A DNA stretch of 64,000 nucleotides from VRUE01 sp963807425 (GTDB lineage: Bacteria; Actinomycetota; Thermoleophilia; Solirubrobacterales; 70-9), in the NCBI GenBank assembly GCA_963807425.1, contig CAWEBZ010000014.1:242448-306447 (forward strand), read 5' to 3'. The position numbers and the translations under genes were made by a program. Of the stretch, positions 38,785 through 46,545 are shown piece by piece; position 1 is the first letter of the stretch, and every line of letters starts with the position of its first letter. The notes below the pieces were generated by a model. That model saw nothing but the letters and a program-made list of their open reading frames with translations. It did no database searches and was not told the DNA's origin.

Positions 38785-39270
38785 ATGGCAACACAGACCA
38801 AAAGCAGTAAAAGCAACGGCGCAAAGCCAAAAGCGAAAGCGAAAAGCACCAGCGCCAAAGTCCCGACTTCCGAGAAGAACCAGGCCCGCGCCATCGCCGA
38901 GAGCGCGGTCGACCTGCCGGTCGGCGCCGTCCTCGGTGTCACCGACCGCCTCTCCGATCTGGTCGAGCCGTTCACCGACCGCTCCGGTGCTGAGAAGCAG
39001 CTGAAGTCCTACCGCACGCAGCTGCGCCGTACGGTTAAGCGCACCGAGCGACGCGGCACCACCGCCCGCCGCCGCGCGACAACTGAGGCCCGCAAGACCC
39101 GCACTCGGGTCGAGCGCGAGGCCCGCAAGCGCCAGCGCACGGTCGAGACGACGCTGAAGCGCAACCGCACCGAGCTGGAGCAGCGCGTCCGCAAGGCGAT
39201 CGACGAGCAGACCTCGCGCGCCCAGGGCCTGGTCGACCAGGTCACGGACCAGATCTCCTCGCTGCGCTAG
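38785..39270 (+). CDS. Lys/Arg-rich histone-like protein under SOS control
   Basis: 161 residues. Residues 1-35 are Lys/Ala/Ser-rich (SKSNGAKPKAKAKSTSAK). A short conserved middle (AESAVDLPVGAVLGVTDRLSDLVEPFTD) is followed by a long, very basic predicted helix or coiled coil (KRTERRGTTARRRATTEARK onward). It ends in QGLVDQVTDQISSLR. Resembles actinobacterial histone-H1/HBHA-like proteins that coat DNA or bind polyanions. Two LexA boxes upstream and a terminator directly after make it a single-gene SOS unit. Function inferred from composition and regulation only. Confidence 0.75.
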   Translation: MATQTKSSKSNGAKPKAKAKSTSAKVPTSEKNQARAIAESAVDLPVGAVLGVTDRLSDLVEPFTDRSGAEKQLKSYRTQLRRTVKRTERRGTTARRRATTEARKTRTRVEREARKRQRTVETTLKRNRTELEQRVRKAIDEQTSRAQGLVDQVTDQISSLR

Positions 39271-39290
39271 CCGTTCGCAGATTCCGCGAC

Positions 39291-39319
39291 GAAAGGCCGC
39301 CCATCCCGGGCGGCCTTTC
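39291..39319. terminator. Intrinsic terminator after the histone-like gene
   Basis: GAAAGGCCGCCC (39291-39302) pairs with GGGCGGCCTTTC (39308-39319), 12 bp stem, then T-rich bases. It lies 20 bp after the stop codon. Confidence 0.85.
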
Positions 39320-39331
39320 TGCGTTTAAGGG

Positions 39332-39337
39332 ACTAGC
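39332..39337. repeat. Left target-site duplication of IS481-family element (ACTAGC)
   Basis: ACTAGC here is repeated exactly at 40396-40401, flanking the element at 39338-40395. Confidence 0.8.
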
Positions 39338-40395
39338 TGTAGTTCCTAGCCACGTTGTTCATCCGGGCCCCTTGAAGGCTGGGGGTGTCGACCCACCCAG
39401 ACTCAAGGAGGACACCGGATGAAGCTGCACGGTAATGCCCGTACCTGCCCGAAAAGCAGGCGCCTGCTCGTAGACCGCCTTGAAGGAGAGTGGTCGCTCA
39501 CGGAGGCGGCCGAGGCCGCCGGAGTGAGCGAGCGCACCGCCGCCAAGTGGCTCGCTCGCTGGCGAACCGAGGGAGAGACGGGCCTACTCGATCGCAGCTC
39601 TGCACCCAAGGCGAGGCCCACTCAGCTGCCGGCAGACCGCATCAAAGCAATCGAGGCGCTGCGACGCCTGCGGATGACCGCGGCTGAGATCGCAGAGTGC
39701 CTTGGTCTGGCGCTCTCCACCGTCTCGCGTTGGCTAGGGCGGATTGGTCTCGGCAAGCTCTCCAGGCTGGAACCGATCGAGCCGCCGAATCGCTACGAGC
39801 GAAAGCGCCCAGGCGAGCTGATCCACGTCGACATCAAGAAGCTGGCTCGAATCAGCTCAAAGGGCGCCGGGCATCGTGTCACCGGCATTCGAGGCCCCAG
39901 CCTTTCGCGTCGCACCGAGAACGGCAAGCAGCGCAACGTCACCGGCTGGGAGTTCGTCCACGTCTGCGTCGATGACGCCACGCGTCTGGCCTACGTCGAG
40001 GTGCTCGCCGACGAGCGTGGGCCTACCGCGGCGGGCTTTCTGCGCAGGGCGGTTCGCTGGCTTGCCTCGATGGGGATCGCGGTGGAGCGCGTGATGAGCG
40101 ACAACGGCGCCTGCTACATCTCAAACGCCCATGCCCAGGTCTGCAGGGAGCTTGGCTTGCGCCATCTGCGCACGCGTCCCTACAGGCCGCAGACCAACGG
40201 CAAGGCGGAGCGCTTCATCCAGACACTCACCCGCCGCTGGGCGCACGGTGCGATCTACGGCAGCTCATCCGAGCGCATCGCGGCCCTATCTGGCTGGCTC
40301 AGCCACTACAACTTCACCCGACGACACGGCTCTCTCGGCCACAGGCCGCCCGTAGCTCGACTCGCTGAGCTGGAACAACGTCATGGGTAACTACA
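39338..40395 (+). mobile_element. Complete IS481-family insertion sequence, 1058 bp
   Basis: Ends are imperfect inverted repeats: left TGTAGTTCCTAGCCACGTTG, right (reverse complement) TGTAGTTACCCATGACGTTG, both followed by TTC. Direct repeats of ACTAGC (6 bp) flank it. One full-length transposase gene lies inside. The intact gene and exact duplication argue for recent insertion. It sits in the intergenic space between two convergent genes and disrupts neither; the right duplication contains the stop codon of the neighbouring minus-strand gene. Confidence 0.9.
39419..40390 (+). CDS. IS481-family transposase
   Basis: 323 residues. An N-terminal helix-turn-helix pair (TEAAEAAGVSERTAAKWLARW; TAAEIAECLGLALSTVSRWLGR) precedes an rve integrase core with the DDE triad at D138 (HVDIKK), D228 (MSDNGACY) and E264 (NGKAERFIQTL). 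AGGAGG lies just before ATG 39419. The stop falls within the right inverted repeat. All catalytic residues are present, so it is probably active. Confidence 0.95.
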   Translation: MKLHGNARTCPKSRRLLVDRLEGEWSLTEAAEAAGVSERTAAKWLARWRTEGETGLLDRSSAPKARPTQLPADRIKAIEALRRLRMTAAEIAECLGLALSTVSRWLGRIGLGKLSRLEPIEPPNRYERKRPGELIHVDIKKLARISSKGAGHRVTGIRGPSLSRRTENGKQRNVTGWEFVHVCVDDATRLAYVEVLADERGPTAAGFLRRAVRWLASMGIAVERVMSDNGACYISNAHAQVCRELGLRHLRTRPYRPQTNGKAERFIQTLTRRWAHGAIYGSSSERIAALSGWLSHYNFTRRHGSLGHRPPVARLAELEQRHG

Positions 40396-40401
40396 ACTAG
40401 C
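40396..40401. repeat. Right target-site duplication of IS481-family element (ACTAGC)
   Basis: Exact copy of 39332-39337. Its CTAG contains the TAG stop (minus strand, 40397-40399) of the surface protein gene, so insertion happened at the stop codon but kept it. Confidence 0.8.
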
Positions 40402-42385
40402 GACCGCGCACGATCAGCGACCGCGAGCCGGCCGGCTTGTACGGCCAGCCGTTCTGCGCGGGGGCAAAGGCCCTGATCTGGAAGCGCACACCGCGGCTGT
40501 CGTCGTCGGCGAAGCGATAGGCGTAGCGAAAGCGCCCGTTCGCGTCGGTTCGGAAGGATCGGAACTCGGTCCAGGACATACCGGGCAGCCGGAACTGAAG
40601 CTGGACGAGCTTGCCATCGGGAGGAATCGCACCCTCAACCACGCCGCGGAAAATCACCGGCGGGCCACCGATCGTCGCCAGCCGCGAGGAGGCCCGCAGT
40701 CGCAGGCCGCCCCGTACGCTGAGCCGCATCGCTGCGCTGCTCGAGCCCCTTAGTGTCGGCCCGCCTGCGAAGACGGCGACGACCTCTCGGTTGGGGCCTG
40801 GGGCCAGGCGGAAGGTGAAGGCTCCGCCAGCGGAGGTCCTGACCGTGGACACCCGTTCCCTCGGCTCGATCCCGGCTCCGAAGCGCTCGACGATCCGCAC
40901 GGGCGCCCCCACCAACGGGGCACGGCGGCCGGCGATCAGCCGGCCACTGAGCGACGCGCCGCGGCCAAACGGAAGTGCGCCCGGCACCGGCCCTGGCGCG
41001 AGGCCCGCCTGGAGCGTCGTTGAAACCTTGAGCGGATTGCGCAGCACCATGGTCGACCCGTTGGCGCGAAGCAGAGTGGAGGCCGCGTTCCCGGCTCGAT
41101 CGTAGCCGGTGGCCCGGAATTCGTATTCGCCTCGCGGGTAGTCCTCCGAGCTCCAGTGCGCGGTCAGCCTGCCGTCGATCGCCTCGGTGGGCAGCTCCGC
41201 GAAGCGCTCGCCGGCGCCGCTGCGGCGAATGGAGATTCGGCCACGCCCCGGGTCCAGCCCCGACAGCGAGTCAGACGCGCGAACCTCGATCATCTCGGGG
41301 GTTTTCGGGTCCTGCGAGCTGGAGAAGGCGAGTGCGGGCGGAGCTCTGTCGATCCGGACGCTGGTGGTGGCCGGCCGGCGATTCGGCTGATCGTTCGTGA
41401 AGCCGCCGTCGGCGACATTGCCCGCTGCGTCGCGGGCGTAGTAGGCGACGGTGTGGACTCCCGAGTCGATCACGGTTGCGCTGACAGTGCCCCCGGTGGC
41501 AATTGCCGCTGGCTTGCCATCGATCTGGATCGCGGTGAAGGGCACGACTCCGTCGCTCGAGACCATGCCCGAGGCTGAATCGGTTGCCATTGCCGTCAGC
41601 GTCACCGGCCGGTTGGTCCAGCCGCTCGGATTGCCTGTAAGCCGGGTCACCGGGTCAGTCTTGTCGACCCGCAGGATCGCTTGGCCGGCACTCGCGGACC
41701 TGATTCCGGATCCCGAGACGGCGACGGCGTGGACGTAGCTTGTTCCCTCCGGCAGCTCGGCGATCGGCAGCGTGTCTCCCTCCTTTCCACCCCGCAGATC
41801 GGTCTCGGTGCAGCTGTCGGCCGACTCACAAGGGTTGCCGCTTGCGATCCGGTCGATCGAGACCGCGTAGCCGCGGATGCCCGAGGCCGGCTCCGGTCCG
41901 CTCGGATGGCCGAGGCGAAGCAAGTAGGGAAGCGATGCCCGGCCAATCCAGCCCGAAGGCGAGAGGGGATCGACATGTCCCGGCCGCGCGTCGTCGAAGC
42001 GCAGCATCGCGGTGGCCGGTGTTCCCTCGGCACCTACGGTGTCCTCCAGCCAAATCTCAGCTGTGTAGGCGCCTGGGGTGTCGGGTACGCGGAGGTGTTC
42101 GATCGATGTGGCCGCCCAGCCGATTCTCGTCTCGGCCTGCACCACCTGTCCCGCCGAATCGAGCAGGCGGTAGCGCACGGCGACCACCGCGGGCTCTCCA
42201 AACCGCAATGGGTTGTCCCAGCGCAGAACGAAGCTGCGACTGGCGTGCCAGACTTCCTCACCGCCTTTGACCTCCAGGTTCAGCGGCTGCAGGCTTGCCC
42301 CGGCAGCGGTCGCTCGCGGCAAGGTCGCTCCAAACGATGCGGCGAGGGCAATTCCGGTCAGGACCACGGCGATACGGCGCCTCAC
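40397..42385 (-). CDS. Secreted multi-domain Ig-like surface protein
   Basis: 662 residues with signal peptide (RRIAVVLTGIALAASFGATL). A series of beta-sandwich domains follows: 'DPVTRLTGNPSGWTNRPVTL' and 'GVHTVAYYARDAAGNV' are typical of bacterial Ig-like repeats, as is YEFRATGYDRAGNAAS. Two Cys (NPCESADSC) may pair. The C-terminal part (GASLSGRLIAGRRAPLVGAP; GRFRYAYRFADDDSRG) resembles carboxypeptidase-regulatory-like beta domains. No anchor seen. Its ATG overlaps the stop of the sigma-factor fusion gene, so that gene probably controls or works with it. Confidence 0.75.
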   Translation of the reverse strand: MRRRIAVVLTGIALAASFGATLPRATAAGASLQPLNLEVKGGEEVWHASRSFVLRWDNPLRFGEPAVVAVRYRLLDSAGQVVQAETRIGWAATSIEHLRVPDTPGAYTAEIWLEDTVGAEGTPATAMLRFDDARPGHVDPLSPSGWIGRASLPYLLRLGHPSGPEPASGIRGYAVSIDRIASGNPCESADSCTETDLRGGKEGDTLPIAELPEGTSYVHAVAVSGSGIRSASAGQAILRVDKTDPVTRLTGNPSGWTNRPVTLTAMATDSASGMVSSDGVVPFTAIQIDGKPAAIATGGTVSATVIDSGVHTVAYYARDAAGNVADGGFTNDQPNRRPATTSVRIDRAPPALAFSSSQDPKTPEMIEVRASDSLSGLDPGRGRISIRRSGAGERFAELPTEAIDGRLTAHWSSEDYPRGEYEFRATGYDRAGNAASTLLRANGSTMVLRNPLKVSTTLQAGLAPGPVPGALPFGRGASLSGRLIAGRRAPLVGAPVRIVERFGAGIEPRERVSTVRTSAGGAFTFRLAPGPNREVVAVFAGGPTLRGSSSAAMRLSVRGGLRLRASSRLATIGGPPVIFRGVVEGAIPPDGKLVQLQFRLPGMSWTEFRSFRTDANGRFRYAYRFADDDSRGVRFQIRAFAPAQNGWPYKPAGSRSLIVRGR

Positions 42386-43713
42386 GGGCCGAACTCCCCC
42401 GCGGCGCTGCCGCTCGACGAGGTGCCGCTGGGCTCAGGAGCCGGTGCAGGTGCGGGCGGCGTGGGCGCCGGGGCAGGAGCTGGGGACGGTGTCGGCGCCG
42501 TGTATTCGACCGCGCCGGCCGCCGTGCTCGGTTCGGCGCCAGTGTCCATCGTCTCTTCATCCACGGGAGATGGCTTCGCGGGCGAGGGTTGCACCGCCGG
42601 AGTAGGAGATGGCTCGTAGTCCACTGCCTCGGCGCTCGGCGCTTCCATCGGAGCCTCGTTTGCCTTGCGTTCGATCGTCGGCTTCTCCCGTTGACCGGGA
42701 ACGAGATCGAGCGGCGGCGGCATGACTCCCGTTGCCATGCAGGCGGCGGCGCCCCCTGCGGTCCCTACGCACACCGTCAGCACCTTCGCCAGGGTCGCCA
42801 GGCCGGCGCCCTGGGTTCCCCCCGCGGCGGCGATCTGGGCCGCCGCCGTGTCGCCGCCGCCGTTGATGCCCGGTAGGCGCGAGCCAAGATCTGCGAGGGC
42901 CTCCTGTGCCCGTTCGAGCAGAGAGCGCGAAGCGGGAAGCCCAGGCGCCAAGACCGCCGCGGCTCGCGGTGCCGCGCGGTAGGCCCGAACCGTCGCGCGG
43001 CAGCCGCCGCATACCCGCAGGTGCTCCCGCAGCGCGTCCATCTCAGCGGCGCTCGTCTCTCCGTCACAGAAAGCCGACAGCAGCTGGCGCAACTCCTCGC
43101 AGCGGCTGCCATCCTCGCTGCGGGCAAACAGACTGCGAAACCGCTCCCGCCCCTCTGCCAGGCAGCGGTTGACCTTGGTCTGACTGAACCCGGTCAGCTC
43201 TCCTATCTCCGCATACGAGTAGCCCTCGGCGAGCAGGGTCAGGGCGCGCAGCTCGGCCGGCTTTAGCGTTTTCAGCGCCTCGCGACTGCGTGCAATCGTC
43301 TCTCTTCTCTCCGCCTGCTCGGCCGGTCCGTCGCTCTCGGTGGGGATCAGTGCCACCCAGTCCGTGGCTTCGCTATCCGAGGCGGCAGGGCGGGCCAGCA
43401 ACCTCTCGCGACTGCGCCGCACCGCGAGCGCCTCGTGCTTGATCACGGTATGGGTCCAGCGGATCAGCTCGCGCAGGTCGGTGGTCGGCGCTTTGGTGAG
43501 GACGATCTCCAGGGCTCGCTGATAGCTGTCCTCGACATCCTCCGCGCTCAGCGAGTAGCGCTGCGCCGTCCTCTTCAAAGAACGCTCGTGGCGAGCGATC
43601 ATCTCCACCGCGGCGCGCTTGCGCGCGGCGTCGCTCGTCGACCGCGGCGAATCCACGCGCTCGAGCCGGTCGCTACCCGCCACCGCAGACTTCTCGTCGC
43701 CCTCAAGGGTCAC
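42382..43713 (-). CDS. ECF sigma factor fused to zinc-finger anti-sigma-like region, transmembrane helix and Pro-rich extracellular tail
   Basis: 443 residues from GTG 43713. Sigma region 2 (RTAQRYSLSAEDVEDSYQRA, 49-68) and region 4 (LKTLKPAELRALTLLAEGYS; YAEIGELTGFSQTKVNRCL) occupy residues 30-200. Then comes a ZAS-like motif, H231-x3-C235-x2-C238 (LREHLRVCGGC), a hydrophobic stretch (LATLAKVLTVCVGTAGGAA, about 305-330) and about 110 Pro/Ala/Ser/Glu residues expected outside the cell. Sigma and anti-sigma functions in one membrane-tethered chain resemble ECF groups with C-terminal extensions. The downstream surface protein gene overlaps by four bases. Confidence 0.82.
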   Translation of the reverse strand: MTLEGDEKSAVAGSDRLERVDSPRSTSDAARKRAAVEMIARHERSLKRTAQRYSLSAEDVEDSYQRALEIVLTKAPTTDLRELIRWTHTVIKHEALAVRRSRERLLARPAASDSEATDWVALIPTESDGPAEQAERRETIARSREALKTLKPAELRALTLLAEGYSYAEIGELTGFSQTKVNRCLAEGRERFRSLFARSEDGSRCEELRQLLSAFCDGETSAAEMDALREHLRVCGGCRATVRAYRAAPRAAAVLAPGLPASRSLLERAQEALADLGSRLPGINGGGDTAAAQIAAAGGTQGAGLATLAKVLTVCVGTAGGAAACMATGVMPPPLDLVPGQREKPTIERKANEAPMEAPSAEAVDYEPSPTPAVQPSPAKPSPVDEETMDTGAEPSTAAGAVEYTAPTPSPAPAPAPTPPAPAPAPEPSGTSSSGSAAGEFGP

Positions 43714-43889
43714 CCCTCGCTCGCTCCCCCCACCGGTTCAGGTCCCTCGTCCAAACATTGGCAAGCCAAATCCGGACCGAGAGTGCGTTCTCCCCCCATC
43801 TGGACGGGTGATCGGGCAAAGAACACGGAAATTGCATGAATTTCGGCGAGGAGCCTTCCCCGAGCTGGAGGCCGATAGCATCGAAGCGG

Positions 43890-44837
43890 ATGAGCACCTG
43901 CGTGGTCACCGGCGGTGCCGGCTTTCTCGGCTCCCATCTCTGCGAGCACCTGCTTGGGCAGGGGCACGCGGTGATCTGCATCGACAACCTCGAGACCGGC
44001 TCGCTGCAGAACATCGAGCACATCCGCGACTCCGCCTTCGAGTTCCGCCACGTCGACATCACCGAGCAGGTCGACATCCCCGAGCCGCTCGACTTCGTCT
44101 ACCACCTCGCTTCTCCGGCGAGCCCGATCGACTACCTGCGGCTACCCCTGCACACGCTGAAGGTCGGGTCGCACGGGACCCATCACATGCTTGGCGTCGC
44201 CAAGTTCAAGCGCGCCCGCTTCCTGCTTGCCTCGACCAGCGAGGTCTACGGAGATCCCCAGGTTCATCCGCAGACCGAGGACTACTGGGGCCACGTCAAT
44301 CCGATCGGCCCGCGCGGCGTCTACGACGAGGCGAAGCGCTACGCCGAGGCGCTGACGATGGCCTACCACCGCCAGCAGGGCGTCGACACCTCGATCGTCC
44401 GCATCTTCAACACCTACGGGCCGCGGATGAGGGCCCACGACGGGCGGGCGATCCCGACCTTCCTGCGGCAGGCGCTCGAGGACCGACCGATGACCGTGTT
44501 CGGAGACGGCTCTCAGACCCGCAGCTTCTGTTACGTCGATGATCTGATCCGCGGCATCGTCGCCCTCGCCGAGTCCGGCGTGCACTCGCCGGTCAACATC
44601 GGCAACCCGAACGAGTTCACCCTGCTGGAGCTGGCCAAGACCGTGATCGAGACGACCGAGTCACGCTCCGAGATCGTCTTCGAGCCACTGCCGGTCGACG
44701 ACCCCCAGCAGCGCCGGCCGGACATCGCCCGCGCTCGCGACCTGCTGGGCTGGGAGCCCAAGGTCGAACTCCGCGACGGCCTGCGGATGACGATCGAGCA
44801 GTCGGGCGTCGAGCGCCTCGCCGGCGCGTCTGACTGA
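43890..44837 (+). CDS. UDP-glucuronate decarboxylase-like NAD-dependent sugar epimerase/dehydratase
   Basis: 315 residues from ATG 43890; earlier in-frame ATG 43836 adds non-homologous residues. TGGAGFLGS (7-15) binds NAD; STSEVYGDP, then GVYDEAKRYAE with catalytic Tyr near 145, and FNTYGPRMRAHDGR follow the UXS pattern (UDP-glucuronate to UDP-xylose). The last third (FGDGSQTRSFCYVDD; EPLPVDDPQQRRPDI) also fits. Supplies nucleotide sugar for surface glycans. Confidence 0.87.
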   Translation: MSTCVVTGGAGFLGSHLCEHLLGQGHAVICIDNLETGSLQNIEHIRDSAFEFRHVDITEQVDIPEPLDFVYHLASPASPIDYLRLPLHTLKVGSHGTHHMLGVAKFKRARFLLASTSEVYGDPQVHPQTEDYWGHVNPIGPRGVYDEAKRYAEALTMAYHRQQGVDTSIVRIFNTYGPRMRAHDGRAIPTFLRQALEDRPMTVFGDGSQTRSFCYVDDLIRGIVALAESGVHSPVNIGNPNEFTLLELAKTVIETTESRSEIVFEPLPVDDPQQRRPDIARARDLLGWEPKVELRDGLRMTIEQSGVERLAGASD

Positions 44838-44849
44838 CGGGAAGCCGGC

Positions 44850-46259
44850 CTACGCGGCGAGGAGGCTCTCGCCGGTTGCGACGTCGCTGGTGCTGTAGAA
44901 GACGATCGAGGTCGGAACGTTGGCGAGGTCCCGGCGAAGCGCCTCCCGTGTCCTTCCTGCCGCAGTATCTGGCACCTGTCCCGCTGGCGTCTGCTCCGGC
45001 CAGGCGTGGCGGTCGAGCAGGGCGATCGAGTCCCGCTCGTCCGTCGGACCAACGACGGTCTCCGTGAGCGTCTTCGCCAGCGCGACCATGCCCTGGCACA
45101 GGTCCTCCTCGTTCCAGTGGATCCGCCCGTTCTGGTCGACCTCGACGAAGCCCTCGCCTGCCAGGAAGCTGAGTTCGAGGTAGGCGGCGCCGGGGTCGCT
45201 GTAGTGCTGAGGGCCGCGCCGCATGTAATGGAGCAGCTCGGCGATGTGGGTGGTGCACATCTCGAGGCGGGTGGCTCCGGAGATGCGGAGCCAGGGCTCC
45301 GAAACGAGCATCAGGAAGCCGTAGACGTTGGCGAACGCCTCTCCCAGCATCGAGAACGGCTCGAGGCCGAGCGTCTCGCAGAGGCCGTCATGGACCTCCT
45401 CGGCGCCTCTCACTGCCAGGTTGTGGCCGTGATCGTGTCCGCGGATCCATGGCGCCAGGGTGGCGTCGATCGGCACTTCTCCGGCGCTCATCGGACCCTC
45501 GAGCAGTCCTTCGGCGAGCGGAGTGGTGATCTGCTGGAAGCGGACGCGATGGACGTTGTGGAGGTAGAGGGTCCGCTGCTCCTCGAGGGGAAGATCGTCG
45601 ATCCCTTCATCCTGAGGCAGGAAGTAGGCGAAATGCTTGGGGTGGCTGGCCGCCTCGCCGGCAGAGGCAATCATGTCGGTGGCGTGCATCGCCATCGAGC
45701 ACTTGCTGTACAGCTGCGGAGCGCCGACCCCGTCGCGAAGCTCTACCAGCACGTCCTCCATCGCGTCGTCGTAGGCGTCGAGCTTCGCCTGAACCGACTC
45801 GTTGTGCGTAGCCGCAACGAATGAGTGCAGCGGGCTGCGGGTCTTGGCGCGCCAGGTACAGAGCGAGCCGCAGACGATCTCGAGCGGTGGTGCCGCCCCT
45901 TCCTCGGCGATCTGACAGATCGTCTCCTTTGCATTGGCCGTGCCCGCGAGCACGTCGGCGCGCTGGCGGATCAGGGCCGCGCTCTCCTCGTCCACCAGCT
46001 CGGCCAGCTCGCGCAGCGCATCCGCCGTCTCCTCAGCCAGCGCTGCGGTGCCACGATCGGATACGGAGACGCCGTCGGCGGTCTGCAGCCCTCGCATCGC
46101 GTCGCTCAAGGCGGCGAGCTTGAGCAGTAGCGGCGTCACCTCATCGGGGTTTGACGGTGGCTCGACCTCGAGCGGGACGTGGCCGACCCCGTGCTGGTCT
46201 TCGCGCGGCCAGAAGGCGGTGAGGAGCTGGGACGAACCTCGATCGGCTAGCTCGGCCAT
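44850..46259 (-). CDS. Unknown protein with HDHGHN motif
   Basis: 469 residues, no signal peptide. I recognise no family with confidence. Predicted mostly helical and rich in acidic residues. WIRGHDHGHN (272-280) followed by EEVHDGL, and later HIAELLHYMRRGPQHYSD plus GEAFANVYGF, give several His and Glu that could hold a metal. Conserved-looking Cys occur at 115, 130, 134 and 187. A metal-dependent hydrolase or oxygenase is possible but unproven. Long leader with a promoter near 46410-46438. Confidence 0.7.
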   Translation of the reverse strand: MAELADRGSSQLLTAFWPREDQHGVGHVPLEVEPPSNPDEVTPLLLKLAALSDAMRGLQTADGVSVSDRGTAALAEETADALRELAELVDEESAALIRQRADVLAGTANAKETICQIAEEGAAPPLEIVCGSLCTWRAKTRSPLHSFVAATHNESVQAKLDAYDDAMEDVLVELRDGVGAPQLYSKCSMAMHATDMIASAGEAASHPKHFAYFLPQDEGIDDLPLEEQRTLYLHNVHRVRFQQITTPLAEGLLEGPMSAGEVPIDATLAPWIRGHDHGHNLAVRGAEEVHDGLCETLGLEPFSMLGEAFANVYGFLMLVSEPWLRISGATRLEMCTTHIAELLHYMRRGPQHYSDPGAAYLELSFLAGEGFVEVDQNGRIHWNEEDLCQGMVALAKTLTETVVGPTDERDSIALLDRHAWPEQTPAGQVPDTAAGRTREALRRDLANVPTSIVFYSTSDVATGESLLAA

Positions 46260-46409
46260 CTCTTCGTCCTTGCCGGGAACGCATTGATGAGTTGCCTGCC
46301 CATTGGTCCTCTGCTCCCTTCCCCTCCTGAGGCCGCCGCGGCGCCACAGAGCCTTTGATCGCCGTCCCGGTCGTCAGCCTTGGCTGTCCGGTACGTAAAA
46401 AGTATCGAA

Positions 46410-46438
46410 AAGGTACAGAGCAGTGGCTAAAAATGCAA
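46410..46438 (-). promoter_or_regulatory. Possible promoter for the HDHGHN gene
   Basis: On the minus strand TTGCAT (46438-46433), 17-bp spacer, TACCTT (46415-46410), in an AT-rich patch unusual for this genome. It leaves a leader of about 145 bases. A small palindrome GAGT-N7-ACTC lies at 46449-46463. Confidence 0.4.
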
Positions 46439-46494
46439 ATAAATTCCTGAGTAAATGTAACTCATCGAGCGGTAAGCAGCTAGGCCCGAGAACG

Positions 46495-46524
46495 AAAGAG
46501 GGCGGCCAGATGGCCGCCCTCTTT
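46495..46524. terminator. Bidirectional intrinsic terminator
   Basis: AAAGAGGGCGGCCA and TGGCCGCCCTCTTT form a perfect 14-bp stem around GA, with U-rich flanks on both strands. It lies 21 bp after the stop of the HtaA-like gene on the minus strand. Confidence 0.85.
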
Positions 46525-46545
46525 GCGCTTGCGATGTCGGTGCGG

